A stretch of DNA of 64,000 bases from JAAELZ01 sp965209105 (GTDB taxonomy: Bacteria; Pseudomonadota; Gammaproteobacteria; Arenicellales; Poriferihabitantaceae), in contig CBDBQB010000039.1 in the NCBI GenBank assembly GCA_965209105.1, positions 186,001-250,000 of the forward strand. Direction: 5' to 3'. The notes under the pieces are model-generated. The model did not search any database. It worked only from the letters and a program-made list of their open reading frames with translations, and was not told where the DNA came from. How positions within the stretch are numbered: position 1 is the stretch's first letter; every line of letters begins with the position of its first letter. Of the stretch, positions 9,831 through 18,166 are shown piece by piece. The position numbers were made by a program, and so were the translations under genes.

Positions 9831-10601
9831 ATGGCAAATCAAGTTTGGCTTAATCCCCCTTCATCTTCCGGTTTGATGAAAGTACTGGCGACCTGCGTGC
9901 TGATCGAATTGGCCTTGGTCTTGCTGGATCTAACTGTTAACTGGATGCAATGGAGCGACAGTCGAGCCATCCGGCGTTTATTTAATATCACCCGTGAAGA
10001 CGGACTCGCCTCTTTGTTTGCTGTTTTGCAAACGGCACTTGTCGCAGTGGTGGTTTGGTTGGCATATTTTTTCGCGCGTCATAATCAAGATAAATCTAGC
10101 CGTCGATTGGGGTGGTTAATATTGGCCTTGTTTTTTAGTTATATGGTGGTTGACGACGGTGCGATGGTACACGAGCGCGTCGGCGCAGCAATCAGTAGTG
10201 CGAATCAAGATTTATCACTGCCGAGCTATACTTGGCAATTCGTATTCGCGCCTGTATTCGCGGGCATCGGCCTGTATATGGCGTGGTTTTTATGGCAAGA
10301 ACGCGATATCCCCACAAAGCGTATTTATTTGTTTCTAGCCTTTGCTTGTTTAGGCACGGCTGTGTTGTTAGATTTTATCGAAGGGATGGACGCGGGCTAT
10401 CAAAGCTTTGTCCAGTTCAGCGGCTGGCAGGAAAAAACCATTACTCACTTTTCAAAATCGTTGGAAGAATTTTTAGAAATGCTGGGGATGAGCTTTTTCT
10501 TGATTTATTTTCTAGATTTTCTCGCTAAGTTAAGCGAAAAAACCAGCATAAGTATTTCAGGCGGGAAAATCGTGTTTACCGACCTTAAGGACGCGGTTTA
10601 A
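9831..10601 (+). CDS. Polytopic membrane protein of unknown function
   Basis: A 256-aa protein with about six hydrophobic segments (around residues 18-38, 60-85, 98-112, 140-160, 172-190, 215-235). Conserved-looking charged motifs are embedded between them: VVDDGAMVHERVG (about 103-117), LDFIEGMDAG (about 183-192) and SLEEFLEMLGMS (about 209-220). Acidic/His residues in or next to membrane segments suggest a metal- or heme-dependent role, but I cannot name the family. It converges on the downstream cytochrome c' gene with a 7-base gap. Confidence 0.65.
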   Translation: MANQVWLNPPSSSGLMKVLATCVLIELALVLLDLTVNWMQWSDSRAIRRLFNITREDGLASLFAVLQTALVAVVVWLAYFFARHNQDKSSRRLGWLILALFFSYMVVDDGAMVHERVGAAISSANQDLSLPSYTWQFVFAPVFAGIGLYMAWFLWQERDIPTKRIYLFLAFACLGTAVLLDFIEGMDAGYQSFVQFSGWQEKTITHFSKSLEEFLEMLGMSFFLIYFLDFLAKLSEKTSISISGGKIVFTDLKDAV

Positions 10602-10608
10602 GTCTGAG

Positions 10609-11055
10609 TCACTGTACCCGATAGCCCGCATGGCAGGCCACGCAAGCTGCTGTGATATCGCTTAACTTCTTGAACGCCGCGAGCTTGTCTCCTTCATCAG
10701 CAACCCTAGCGAATTGACTCGCTGCACGGTGCATATTTGTCCCCGCTGCTTGCATGCCGACGGGCATTTTTTTAGCGAGATGGCTTGCTCCATGGGATTC
10801 TAGCGAGCTCATGCCGAGCCTAGACTCTGCGAGATCAGAGGCCTTGTCGAGTTCGTCATTGGAGAGGTAAATCAGTAGCTGGTGAATGACTTCAAGATGA
10901 TCACGCATATTGCTCAGCATGTGTTCTTTCATCATGCTAGGGAGTTCAACCATCTCACGCATATCGGTAGTGGCAACAGTTGATTGGCTGAATAGGGAGC
11001 TTGCGATGATGAGTGCAAAAAGTGTGTGCCTGATTATGGATAATGTGTGGGTCAT
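10609..11055 (-). CDS. Cytochrome c'-like periplasmic heme protein
   Basis: A 148-aa protein with a signal peptide (about 1-29) and a single heme-binding CVACH at residues about 139-143, a few residues before the C-terminus (CVACHAGYRVQ), the layout of class II cytochromes c (cytochrome c', four-helix bundle). Members bind small gases or act as electron-transfer/NO-detoxification proteins; specific role unknown. A second protein of the type lies at 29345-29812. The neighbouring HupE-like gene ends 46 bases upstream on the same strand. Confidence 0.75.
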   Translation of the reverse strand: MTHTLSIIRHTLFALIIASSLFSQSTVATTDMREMVELPSMMKEHMLSNMRDHLEVIHQLLIYLSNDELDKASDLAESRLGMSSLESHGASHLAKKMPVGMQAAGTNMHRAASQFARVADEGDKLAAFKKLSDITAACVACHAGYRVQ

Positions 11056-11101
11056 AATGTAGGGGTGCAGTGTTCTGAATTTGAGGGGTTTTTATATGAC
11101 C

Positions 11102-12280
11102 CTAATTTAGCGCCAATCGTTCAATTGTCCAAACCAAACCGGTGATGCCGATCAACAAGGAGCCGGGAATAATCACCCAGCGTCGATAATGGGCTGAGTT
11201 CATCGCCCAGCTCAGCACCAGCCAAGCGGACAAGAGTATAGCGAGCTGACCGAATTCCACGCCTAAGTTAAAGCTGAGCAAGGCGGTGATAAAAGCATCT
11301 CTGGGCAGATCGAACTCAGTGAGTACGGCGGCGAAACCCAGGCCATGCAGCAGTCCAAAAGCGAAGACCAGCACCAAGCGATGCTTATGCAAGGATTTAG
11401 CAAATATATTTTCGAAGCCTACGTAGGCAATGGACAGCGCAATTAAGGGTTCGACAATTCGAGGCGATAGTTCGATATATCCCGCTGTGGCCAAACCTAG
11501 GGTCAGCGTATGCGCGAGGGTAAACATGGTGATTTGCCACAATAAGGGCTTGAGCCGCTGACTGAAGAGGAACAGTCCAAGTATGAATAAAATATGGTCA
11601 AGCCCGCGAGGCAAGATGTGCAAAAAACCGAGCGGAATAAATTCACCCATGGTTTGAAACTTGGTTTTTTGCGCATAAATCTCGGTCAGCGAAAAAGCCT
11701 GACTCGCGCGATCAGATTTAATCCATTCCCAACTCGACCAATGCCATTTTTCAGCGTCCAGATCAACCTGTCTAACGCGCACGGCATAGTCACTGAATCG
11801 ACTGGGGTAGTTCAAGCGAATTGCGGTGGCATTTTGGGGCAGGGTGCCCGACAGCAGTAGGGTGCTGATGCGCGGAACTTGGGTATATCCAGGCGCCGGA
11901 ATATCCAGTCGTTGGACAGTAAGTGTCGCGAGCCTTTCGCCAGAGGGGGTGAGCGCCAGCAATCTGATCGCGGATAAGTACTCGCTTTTAAATAAGGAGA
12001 ATTTCCCTTTAAGTGTCTGAGCATCCAGCGCACGAAGTTCGTCGTAGGCGTCGGCCATTGGCGATTCTTGAGTGGTTTTATACTGCGCATTGATGCCGGT
12101 GAGCAGTGCTTCAACACTGGCGCGTACTTCAAGCTCAATGGCGCCCGTTTTATACGCTGAAATTTCAATCAAGCTTGGCTTGACCACGTCAGCCTGAGCA
12201 GGATTTGAAATCAGCAACACAGTCACCAACACGCCGCCGCGTTGTATCAATTGCAAGATTAGAGTACGCCAATCAGACAT
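11102..12280 (-). CDS. HupE/UreJ-type membrane protein with periplasmic domain
   Basis: A 392-aa protein with a signal peptide (about 1-30, ending NPAQA), a periplasmic beta-rich domain (about 31-210), then a C-terminal module of about six or seven membrane segments beginning with FIPLGFLHILPRGLDHILFILGLF. The GLDHILFI, FTLAHTLTL and LLHGLGFA blocks with membrane-embedded His/Asp are those of the HupE/UreJ_2 family, linked to nickel or other metal uptake; substrate unproven. It diverges from soxB across a 170-bp promoter region and probably shares a transcript with the cytochrome c' gene. Confidence 0.78.
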   Translation of the reverse strand: MSDWRTLILQLIQRGGVLVTVLLISNPAQADVVKPSLIEISAYKTGAIELEVRASVEALLTGINAQYKTTQESPMADAYDELRALDAQTLKGKFSLFKSEYLSAIRLLALTPSGERLATLTVQRLDIPAPGYTQVPRISTLLLSGTLPQNATAIRLNYPSRFSDYAVRVRQVDLDAEKWHWSSWEWIKSDRASQAFSLTEIYAQKTKFQTMGEFIPLGFLHILPRGLDHILFILGLFLFSQRLKPLLWQITMFTLAHTLTLGLATAGYIELSPRIVEPLIALSIAYVGFENIFAKSLHKHRLVLVFAFGLLHGLGFAAVLTEFDLPRDAFITALLSFNLGVEFGQLAILLSAWLVLSWAMNSAHYRRWVIIPGSLLIGITGLVWTIERLALN

Positions 12281-12361
12281 TCGTTAAAAAAATAAGCCAA
12301 AGACCCGATTCTAGCGTTTTGCAAGGCGCAAATCTGCGCATTCCAAGCGCTTACGTAGCCA

Positions 12362-12396
12362 CCGTCACTGCCGTGACTGTCACCTCAGTGTATACT
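12362..12396 (+). promoter_or_regulatory. Candidate operator/promoter between HupE-like gene and soxB
   Basis: Three alternating pentamers GTCAC (12364-12368), GTGAC (12373-12377) and GTCAC (12379-12383) form two overlapping inverted repeats, GTCAC-N4-GTGAC and GTGAC-N1-GTCAC. Eight bases downstream lies a -10-like TATACT (12391-12396). This could be a regulator site for soxB; the regulator is not known. Confidence 0.35.
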
Positions 12397-12450
12397 TGGC
12401 TTGTCTGAGGATGATTCAATCCGTAAAAAATATAACGAGGAGAAATAAGT

Positions 12451-14325
12451 ATGCATAAGTTAGATCGTCGTGAGTTTATTAAACTAGTGACCGCTGGATC
12501 TGCATTGGGCGCAGCAGGACTGACCTTATCAAGTCTACAAGGCTGTGAAAAAGCCACGAAAGCGGCGGACGATTACTATAGTGTGCCGATGCAAGGCGAT
12601 GCGCGAATTTTACATATCACCGACGTTCATGGACAACTATTCCCGGTCCACTTTCGCGAGCCCAATGTAAATTTAGGTTTGGGCGACGCGCACGGCAAAA
12701 TGCCGCATATTGTGGGCAAGGGTTTTCTAGATAAAATGGGTTTTGAAGAAGGCAGCCCGGAAGCCTATGCCTATACCTATCTCGATTTTGATAATGCCCT
12801 CAAAAAGTATGGCCGCATGGGTGGTTTTGCGCACGTTAAAACTTTGCTGGATCGCTTGCGTGCGCAAGCGGGTGGTAAGCAAAACACCCTCACCCTTGAT
12901 GGCGGTGATTTATGGCAGGGATCCGCAACCTCGCTATGGACGCGTGGTGTCGACATGGTCGAAGCCTCGAATATTTTAGGCCTAGATGTCATGGTTGGGC
13001 ATTGGGAATTCACTTACAAAGAAAATGAAGTGCTCAGTAACGTGGCTTTGTTTAAAGGCGATTTCATCGGCCAAAACGTCAAGGTCAAAGACGAGTCTTT
13101 GTTTGAAGATGCCTACCCTGCACTGGTCGAGCAATACGATGGACGCGGTTTATTCGATGAATCCACCGGCCATGCTTTTCAGCCTTACGTGATGAAAGAA
13201 GTGAACGGCGCGCGGATTTGTATTGTTGGGCAAGCTTTCCCAAGAACCGCGAATGCGAATCCACAAGAATTCTTCCCCGATTGGTCCTTCGGTTTGCGCG
13301 AAGACGAGATGATCGAGCTGGTCGAAAAAATTCATGCTGAAGAAAAGCCCGATGCCGTCGTGTTGTTATCCCACAATGGCATGGACGTTGACCTCAAAAT
13401 GGCCTCGCGCGTGCCGGGCTTGAATGCGGTATTTGGTGGGCACACGCACGACGGAATTCCTAAGCCGATTGAAGTGAAGAATGTTAGCGGCGAAACTTGT
13501 TTGGTCACCAACGCGGGTTCACACAGCAAATTCGTCGGCGTGATGGATTTTGATTTTGGTGATAGCAAGGTGAAGATGAACTATAAGATGTTGCCCGTGT
13601 TTGAAGATATGCTGCCAGCGGACAAAGAGATGGATGCCTATTTATCGCAAATGCTCGACTCGCCGTATGACGAGAATATCGTTGAAAGCCGCCGCAAGGA
13701 ATATCATTTTAATGAAACCCGAGTGGGTAAATCATTCCGCGAAATTCTAGATGAAAAGTTAGCCATTGCAGGAACGACTTTATATCGTCGCGGCAATTTT
13801 ATGGGCACTTGGGATCAGGTGATCTGTGATGCGCTGAATGATGAGTATCAATCGGATATGTCCTTATCTGCGGGTGTTCGCTGGGGTATCAGCGTGCCCG
13901 AGGGTGAATGGATTACGATGGGCGATATGATGACTCAAGTCGCGATTACTTATGGCGAGACCTATGTGATCCCTATGAAAGGCGCGGACATTGTGATCAT
14001 GTTAGAAGGCATTGCGGATAACTTATTCACCAAAGACCCTTACCTCCAATCGGGGGGTGATATGGTGCGTATCGGTGGCTTGGATTACACGATTGATCCC
14101 AGCAAAGACGAAAATCGCTTGAGCGATATCCGTTTTAATAATACCGGTGAGGCCTTGGATCCAGAAAAAGAGTATCAAGTATCGGGTTGGGCATCGGTCA
14201 ATCCTGCCCCAGAAGGTCGTTTAATTTGGGACATCGTTCGAGATTATATGCTTCGTGTGCGCGACGAAAATAATGTCTTACATCTCGGACATATCAATAC
14301 CCCGAAAGTTGTTGGCCGTGAATGA
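12451..14325 (+). CDS. soxB: SoxB thiosulfohydrolase
   Basis: A 624-aa periplasmic enzyme of thiosulfate oxidation that hydrolyses the sulfone group from SoxY-bound cysteine S-thiosulfonate using a dinuclear manganese centre. A twin-arginine-type signal (RREFIKLVTAG) is followed by a metallophosphoesterase-fold domain with ITDVHGQ, LDGGDLWQGS, GHWEFT, LLSHNGMD and FGGHTHDG metal-ligand blocks, then a 5'-nucleotidase C-terminal domain (about 400-610). The ATG has an excellent GAGGAGA site. No soxXYZA or soxCD is in the window, so partners must lie elsewhere, as is common in gammaproteobacterial sulfur oxidisers with split sox loci. Identification is strong. Confidence 0.94.
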   Translation: MHKLDRREFIKLVTAGSALGAAGLTLSSLQGCEKATKAADDYYSVPMQGDARILHITDVHGQLFPVHFREPNVNLGLGDAHGKMPHIVGKGFLDKMGFEEGSPEAYAYTYLDFDNALKKYGRMGGFAHVKTLLDRLRAQAGGKQNTLTLDGGDLWQGSATSLWTRGVDMVEASNILGLDVMVGHWEFTYKENEVLSNVALFKGDFIGQNVKVKDESLFEDAYPALVEQYDGRGLFDESTGHAFQPYVMKEVNGARICIVGQAFPRTANANPQEFFPDWSFGLREDEMIELVEKIHAEEKPDAVVLLSHNGMDVDLKMASRVPGLNAVFGGHTHDGIPKPIEVKNVSGETCLVTNAGSHSKFVGVMDFDFGDSKVKMNYKMLPVFEDMLPADKEMDAYLSQMLDSPYDENIVESRRKEYHFNETRVGKSFREILDEKLAIAGTTLYRRGNFMGTWDQVICDALNDEYQSDMSLSAGVRWGISVPEGEWITMGDMMTQVAITYGETYVIPMKGADIVIMLEGIADNLFTKDPYLQSGGDMVRIGGLDYTIDPSKDENRLSDIRFNNTGEALDPEKEYQVSGWASVNPAPEGRLIWDIVRDYMLRVRDENNVLHLGHINTPKVVGRE

Positions 14326-14386
14326 CAATCCGGGCTTCGCGGATTATATCGGCGAGACGGGCTAAATATCCGGCCGAATTGAAGCC

Positions 14387-15001
14387 ATGGAGTCGGCCAA
14401 GCAAATCGATTTTTATCTCGATTTTACTTCGCCGTACACCTATATCGCCGCCACGCAAATAGATGCACTGGCTACGCGACATGGATATGCGGTAACGTGG
14501 CGGCCATTTTTAATCGGCGCGACCTTTAAAGTCACCGGGCGTAAAGCACCTGTTCAGTACCCCTTGGTGGATGACTATGTCATAAACGATGCGCAACGAT
14601 CTGCAAGGTTGCTGGGTTTAAAATTTACATTTCCTGTCAAGTTTCCCATCTTAGCTGTCAAGCCGAGCCGTTTATTTTATTTTCTTGCAGATCGCGATGG
14701 CGATCAGCTTGCGGCCAAAGCTTTCGCGCTCAAGGTATTTCAAGCCTATTTTGTGGATCAACAAGACATCACGCGCAATGATGTGTTGGCTAAATTGATT
14801 GATGAATGGGGAATCGACTCATCTGAACTCAACGAGATCGTAAAATCGGATGCCATGAAACAACGCTTTAAAGCAGTTGTCGACGAAGCAATTAAGCGCA
14901 AAGTGTTTGGCGCACCGACTTTCATTGTGAGTGGTGAAATGTTCTGGGGGGCAGATCGTTTGGATCATCTAGAAAAATGGCTGCAAACGGGCGGCTGGTG
15001 A
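14387..15001 (+). CDS. 2-hydroxychromene-2-carboxylate isomerase / GST-kappa-like (DsbA family)
   Basis: A 204-aa thioredoxin-fold protein: QIDFYLDFTSPYTYIAA at the N-terminus, where DsbA family members have CxxC but this subgroup has a SPY/SPW motif; helical insertion (about 60-150); then FGAPTFIVSGEMFWGADRLD, the typical cis-Pro and FWGxDR motif. The family includes glutathione-dependent HCCA isomerase of naphthalene degradation and GST kappa; no aromatic-degradation genes are nearby, so the substrate is unknown. Begins 61 bases after soxB and may be read through from it. Confidence 0.85.
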   Translation: MESAKQIDFYLDFTSPYTYIAATQIDALATRHGYAVTWRPFLIGATFKVTGRKAPVQYPLVDDYVINDAQRSARLLGLKFTFPVKFPILAVKPSRLFYFLADRDGDQLAAKAFALKVFQAYFVDQQDITRNDVLAKLIDEWGIDSSELNEIVKSDAMKQRFKAVVDEAIKRKVFGAPTFIVSGEMFWGADRLDHLEKWLQTGGW

Positions 15002-15179
15002 GGCGGTGCAAAGCCAACTAATAAACAAAATTTAGCTGAAAATTCAGTTAGTTTGGCTTGAATTTTCCCCTAATTGCCGCAAATAAAGGACTGAAGGCGG
15101 CGTCTCAAGTAGAGCAACCTTCATTTAAGTGAGTGCTTAAGGCATTGCCCAAGTGATTACTCAGGCAGTGGCCATATTG

Positions 15180-15215
15180 AGCCTCTAATTTTATTGCTTC
15201 TTTTGGAGAATATTG
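15180..15215 (+). promoter_or_regulatory. Possible RNA-thermometer element ahead of hsp20
   Basis: The ribosome site TGGAGA lies a few bases after TTGCTTC; CTTC can pair with GGAG across a TTTT loop. A short U(U/C)GCU pairing with the Shine-Dalgarno is the core of ROSE-type thermometers that control ibpA/hsp20 genes. No complete multi-hairpin structure was verified. Confidence 0.3.
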
Positions 15216-15680
15216 ATGAATACCATAGACTTATCCCCCCTTTACCGTAGTAGCATCGGTTTCGACCGATTTGGCGCTTTAGTTGACGCAGCCATGCGCA
15301 CCGAAAAGACCTCGCCGGGCTACCCTCCCTATAATATTGTTGATCTTGATAACGATAAATACGCAATCACCTTAGCGGTCGCTGGCTTTGAAGAAAGCGA
15401 GTTGAAAATTCAGCTGGAAAAAGGTGTATTGACCGTCAGCGGCAAGAAAGAAAAAGCCGAAGACGATACCAACTATCTATATCAAGGCATTGCAACGCGC
15501 TCATTTGAGCGAAAATTCAATCTGGCAGACCATATCGAAGTGGTCGACGCAGATTTGAAAGACGGCATGCTCGCGATCAGTTTACTGCGCGAAGTGCCTG
15601 AGAAAATGAAGCCTCGCACCATCGCCATTGGTGATGGTTCAGCAGAGGTCTTAGAGCACAAGGCGGCGAAAGCAGCGTAA
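15216..15680 (+). CDS. Small heat-shock protein Hsp20 (IbpA-like)
   Basis: A 154-aa alpha-crystallin-domain chaperone that holds unfolding proteins. It begins MNTIDLSPLYRSSIGFDRFG, like E. coli IbpA, and contains YLYQGIATRSFERKFNLAD (about 88-106) and a C-terminal alpha-crystallin end with LLREVPEKMKPRTIAIG. The true start is the ATG at 15216, six bases after TGGAGA; the preceding in-frame TTG is spurious. Followed by a strong intrinsic terminator, so monocistronic. Heat regulation is expected from the family; I could not find a properly spaced sigma-32 promoter. Confidence 0.92.
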   Translation: MNTIDLSPLYRSSIGFDRFGALVDAAMRTEKTSPGYPPYNIVDLDNDKYAITLAVAGFEESELKIQLEKGVLTVSGKKEKAEDDTNYLYQGIATRSFERKFNLADHIEVVDADLKDGMLAISLLREVPEKMKPRTIAIGDGSAEVLEHKAAKAA

Positions 15681-15706
15681 TCGCAATCGTTAAATTGTGT
15701 GTCATA

Positions 15707-15732
15707 GGGCGGCTAATTGGCCGCCCTTTTTA
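15707..15732 (+). terminator. Intrinsic terminator after hsp20
   Basis: Perfect 7-bp stem GGGCGGC / GCCGCCC with a 6-base loop followed by TTTTT, 26 bases after the hsp20 stop. Confidence 0.88.
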
Positions 15733-15796
15733 TTTGGGCGCACAATGCTCACAATGACGGCAGGCGGTGAAATTCACCCCCCACTCCGTTCTAAAG

Positions 15797-15885
15797 CAAG
15801 GAGCAACGCGACGCGGCAATCTAGGGTGCGATAAGCAAGGCTGGGTGGATTACTTCGCTGTCGCTTCCAATGACGAGAAGTGCTT
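15797..15885. repeat. Degenerate dispersed palindromic repeat
   Basis: GGAGCAACGCGACGCGGCAA on the left and GATTACTTCGCTGTCGCTTC, then CCAATGACGAG, on the right form an imperfect palindrome of the same type as the elements at 3140-3850. The remainder of 15733-16026 shows no gene. Confidence 0.5.
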
Positions 15886-16026
15886 GATATGCAAAGAGGA
15901 CTTATTTTAAATTCCAATCGTTATTGAATTCAGCAGGCATGTTCATCTATGCACTTGAAGGCCTGGCAGGTTGGTTTCTTTTGGTGTTATAATGCAACCT
16001 TTAAATACGTATTATCGGATTCACCC

Positions 16027-16245
16027 ATGGGCAGAGCAATAAAGTTATCAGATGAATTAGTCGAGGAAGCTACTCGATACGCTAAGGCGCAACATCGAAC
16101 GCCGCCTCGGCAAATCGAGCATTGGGCAAGAATAGGTAAAATTGCCGAAGAACATCAAGACCTGCCCTATAAATTCGTCCAAAGTATTCTTGTAAGCATC
16201 GAGGAGCAAGAAGAAAATGAAGTGACGGAGTATGAGTTTGGATGA
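16027..16245 (+). CDS. ParD-like antitoxin
   Basis: A 72-aa protein starting MGRAIKLSDELVEEATRYAK, with HRTPPRQIEHWARIGKIAEE and DLPYKFVQSIL: the ribbon-helix-helix plus QIEHWARIG core of the ParD-like antitoxin family. ATG 16027 is preferred over upstream in-frame codons because the family begins at this point. Its stop overlaps the toxin start by four bases (ATGA), a typical antitoxin-first translational coupling. It would bind and neutralise the toxin and autoregulate the operon (family knowledge). Confidence 0.82.
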   Translation: MGRAIKLSDELVEEATRYAKAQHRTPPRQIEHWARIGKIAEEHQDLPYKFVQSILVSIEEQEENEVTEYEFG

Positions 16246-16517
16246 AAATCCTTCAAACGAATTCATTTAAACGTACGACTAAAAAGCTACATCCCCTCCG
16301 CAAAAAGCAACTCGATAAGGCCGTTAAAAAGATACTTGAGCAGCCGGATATCGGGAAGCGGAAAACAGGCGACCTAATCAATGTTCGTGTGTACAAATAT
16401 AAGCATAAGGAACAACAAAACTTACTCGCCTATTCCGTCGAGGAACATTCATTAACATTGCTCGCATTAGGTTCACATGAAAACTTTTACCGAGATTTGA
16501 AGAGACAAATAAAGTAA
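16242..16517 (+). CDS. RelE/ParE-superfamily toxin
   Basis: A 91-aa basic protein (KILQTNSFKRTTKKLHPLRK; GDLINVRVYKYKHKEQQNLLAYSV; ALGSHENFYRDLKR) with the RelE/ParE fold pattern: an N-terminal helix pair, then beta strands with conserved basic residues and a C-terminal GSHENFYRDL motif seen in RelE-like toxins such as HigB/YafQ relatives. The target, mRNA on ribosomes or gyrase, cannot be decided. Overlaps the antitoxin by four bases. Its stop codon is only seven bases from the first CRISPR repeat. Confidence 0.8.
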   Translation: MKILQTNSFKRTTKKLHPLRKKQLDKAVKKILEQPDIGKRKTGDLINVRVYKYKHKEQQNLLAYSVEEHSLTLLALGSHENFYRDLKRQIK

Positions 16518-16524
16518 TAAAGGA

Positions 16525-16890
16525 GTAGTGAATTGCGGATAGGCCTTGGTCGGTTACACTTTTGTTTTGCATCGTCCAGCGCAGGGTCGAGTTGTGATTT
16601 GCGGATAGGCCTTGGTCGGTTACACTTCCATGAGCTAGGTCAACACTATATTCCCAGTTGTGATTTGCGGATAGGCCTTGGTCGGTTACACTCAAGGCTT
16701 GCGTTATGCGTAATAGCCCAATGTTGTGATTTGCGGATAGGCCTTGGTCGGTTACACTCAAGGCTTGCGTTATGCGTAATAGCCCAATGTTGTGATTTGC
16801 GGATAGGCCTTGGTCGGTTACACTAAAGCGAAAACCAACGCGGCTGATAAGCCAGTTGTGATTTGCGGATAGGCCTTGGTCGGTTACACT
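16525..16890 (+). CRISPR. CRISPR array, left segment (6 repeats, 5 complete spacers)
   Basis: Six 36-bp repeats at 66-bp spacing (starts 16525, 16591, 16657, 16723, 16789, 16855), each beginning GTTGTGATTTGCGGATAGGC and ending CTTGGTCGGTTACACT, with 30-bp spacers. The first repeat is degenerate (GTAGTGAATT instead of GTTGTGATTT), which marks an end of the array. Spacers 3 and 4 (16693-16722 and 16759-16788) are identical. A sixth spacer starts at 16891 and is split by an insertion sequence. Sense is plus by comparison with the tracrRNA. Confidence 0.98.
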
Positions 16891-16914
16891 AAAAGCATTA
16901 GTTTTTATATATTA

Positions 16915-18155
16915 GAGAGCTTTGCATTATCACAGCTTTTCCGCCGCTTCGTATGAATACTCCGTTTTTTGAGCGACACATGTGCATTTATCTTCGCAAA
17001 GGGGCTTTTCGACCCGATTCGATGGAATTAACACCATTTGAGGCGCCTTTTCCAAGGAAAGAGGCTGGTTTAATCGCCTTTCGTGGCCTTTAGGCACAAC
17101 TCACCTGCATTTTCCGGTATATCGACAGGCCACACTTGATGTTGTGGCTCATCGCGATCAGCTGCGCTCGGCATTTGTTTCGCTCCAAACCCATATAACG
17201 CGCTTTTGATAATCCGTGGTGAAGTTTCAGTAAGCCAAAGACACGCTCAACTGTCGAACGGATACCAGAACGTATTTTATTCGCCGCTTTCTGCGCATCA
17301 CTCAATGGTGCGTTCCGATAAGCTCGATACAATATCTTGCTTTTTCTTGCCGAGTCGCTCTTCATTCTTCTGGCTAGCATAGGCACTGTCAGCATAGACA
17401 GCAGATTCCTTGCCCGTCAATACCTCATCAAAATGCTGTGAGTCATGGTCGTTCGCTGGGCTATACGCCAATTTCTTGATAAAGCCATCTTCATCTGTAT
17501 TTGCATGAAGCTTATATCCGTACGTCGTTTTACGTTTACCATCGGCTGATATCTTTGAGGTATAAGCCGCTTCAGGGTCTTGCGTATTTTTACCTTTCTT
17601 ATTCTTCCTCGGGCGAGATTGCTTGGCTTCAATCACGGTGGCATCCACAATACTGATCGAACCTTGGGTGACGATCAAACTGGCTCGGGCAAGTTGCGTA
17701 TTGATACGCGCTAACATGGCATCCAATAAGCCTTCTTTCTGAAGAAGATTCCTGAATCGCCAGATAGTTGAATGATCAGGTATCGAATCGCTTAGATTCA
17801 GACCAACAAAGCGGCGAAACAATAAATCCCGAGCCAGTTGTTTCTCCATCGCTGGGTCGCTTAAGTTATACCAGGCTTGGAGCAGCATCACTTTAAACAT
17901 CATCAGCGGCGGAAAGGCTGGCTTACCTCGTTTACTGGAATATAACGGACTCAGAAGACCTTCGATCTCAGGCCAATCGATAATTTGATGAACATCATCA
18001 AGCTCTTTTAGACTATCATGCTTCGATAACAAGGCGTCTGCAAGGCCATATTGTGATAGGTTTTTCCAAGACATAGCGACTATTTCCTAACGATATAATT
18101 CTGTTTGAATTTTAACATTTATGTCTCGACCCTTTCGGAATTATGCAAAGGTCTC
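16915..18155 (-). mobile_element. IS5-like insertion sequence inside a CRISPR spacer
   Basis: A 1241-bp element with inverted ends: GAGAGCTTTGCATTAT at the left and, read inwards from the right, GAGACCTTTGCATAAT. It is flanked by a 5-bp direct repeat TATTA (16910-16914 and 18156-18160). Removing the element and one TATTA joins 24 bases on the left to 6 on the right, giving a 30-bp spacer, the normal length here, so the boundaries are well supported. The transposase on the minus strand is DDE-type of the IS5 family. Five bases is not the most usual duplication size for IS5 members (2-4 or 9), so subgroup is uncertain. Confidence 0.88.
17090..18074 (-). pseudogene. IS5-family transposase, split by a frameshift
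   Basis: The 5' part (18074 to about 17340) encodes an N-terminal DUF772-like region (KRGKPAFPPLMMFKVMLLQA, DSIPDHSTIWRFRN) and DDE residues in SIVDATVIEA and YADSAYAS. The 3' part (about 17340 to 17090) in another frame encodes LYRAYRNAPLSDAQKA and IRSTVERVFGLLKLHHG with the catalytic Glu. The switch falls near an A-rich tract around 17335-17345 and needs a +1 shift (or -2). It is either an inactivating indel or a programmed shift as in some IS5 subgroups; the start is ATG at 18074. Confidence 0.8.
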
Positions 18156-18166
18156 TATTATTAATA

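Noticed and set aside
15058..15070. CTTGAATTTTCCCC upstream of hsp20 as a sigma-32 promoter
   Set aside because: The CTTGAA and CCCC elements are only three bases apart, while sigma-32 promoters need about 11-16.
16533..16826. ORFs reading through the CRISPR repeats (both strands)
   Set aside because: They are made of translated repeats (recurring LRIGLGRLH or SVTDQGLSANHN), not genes.
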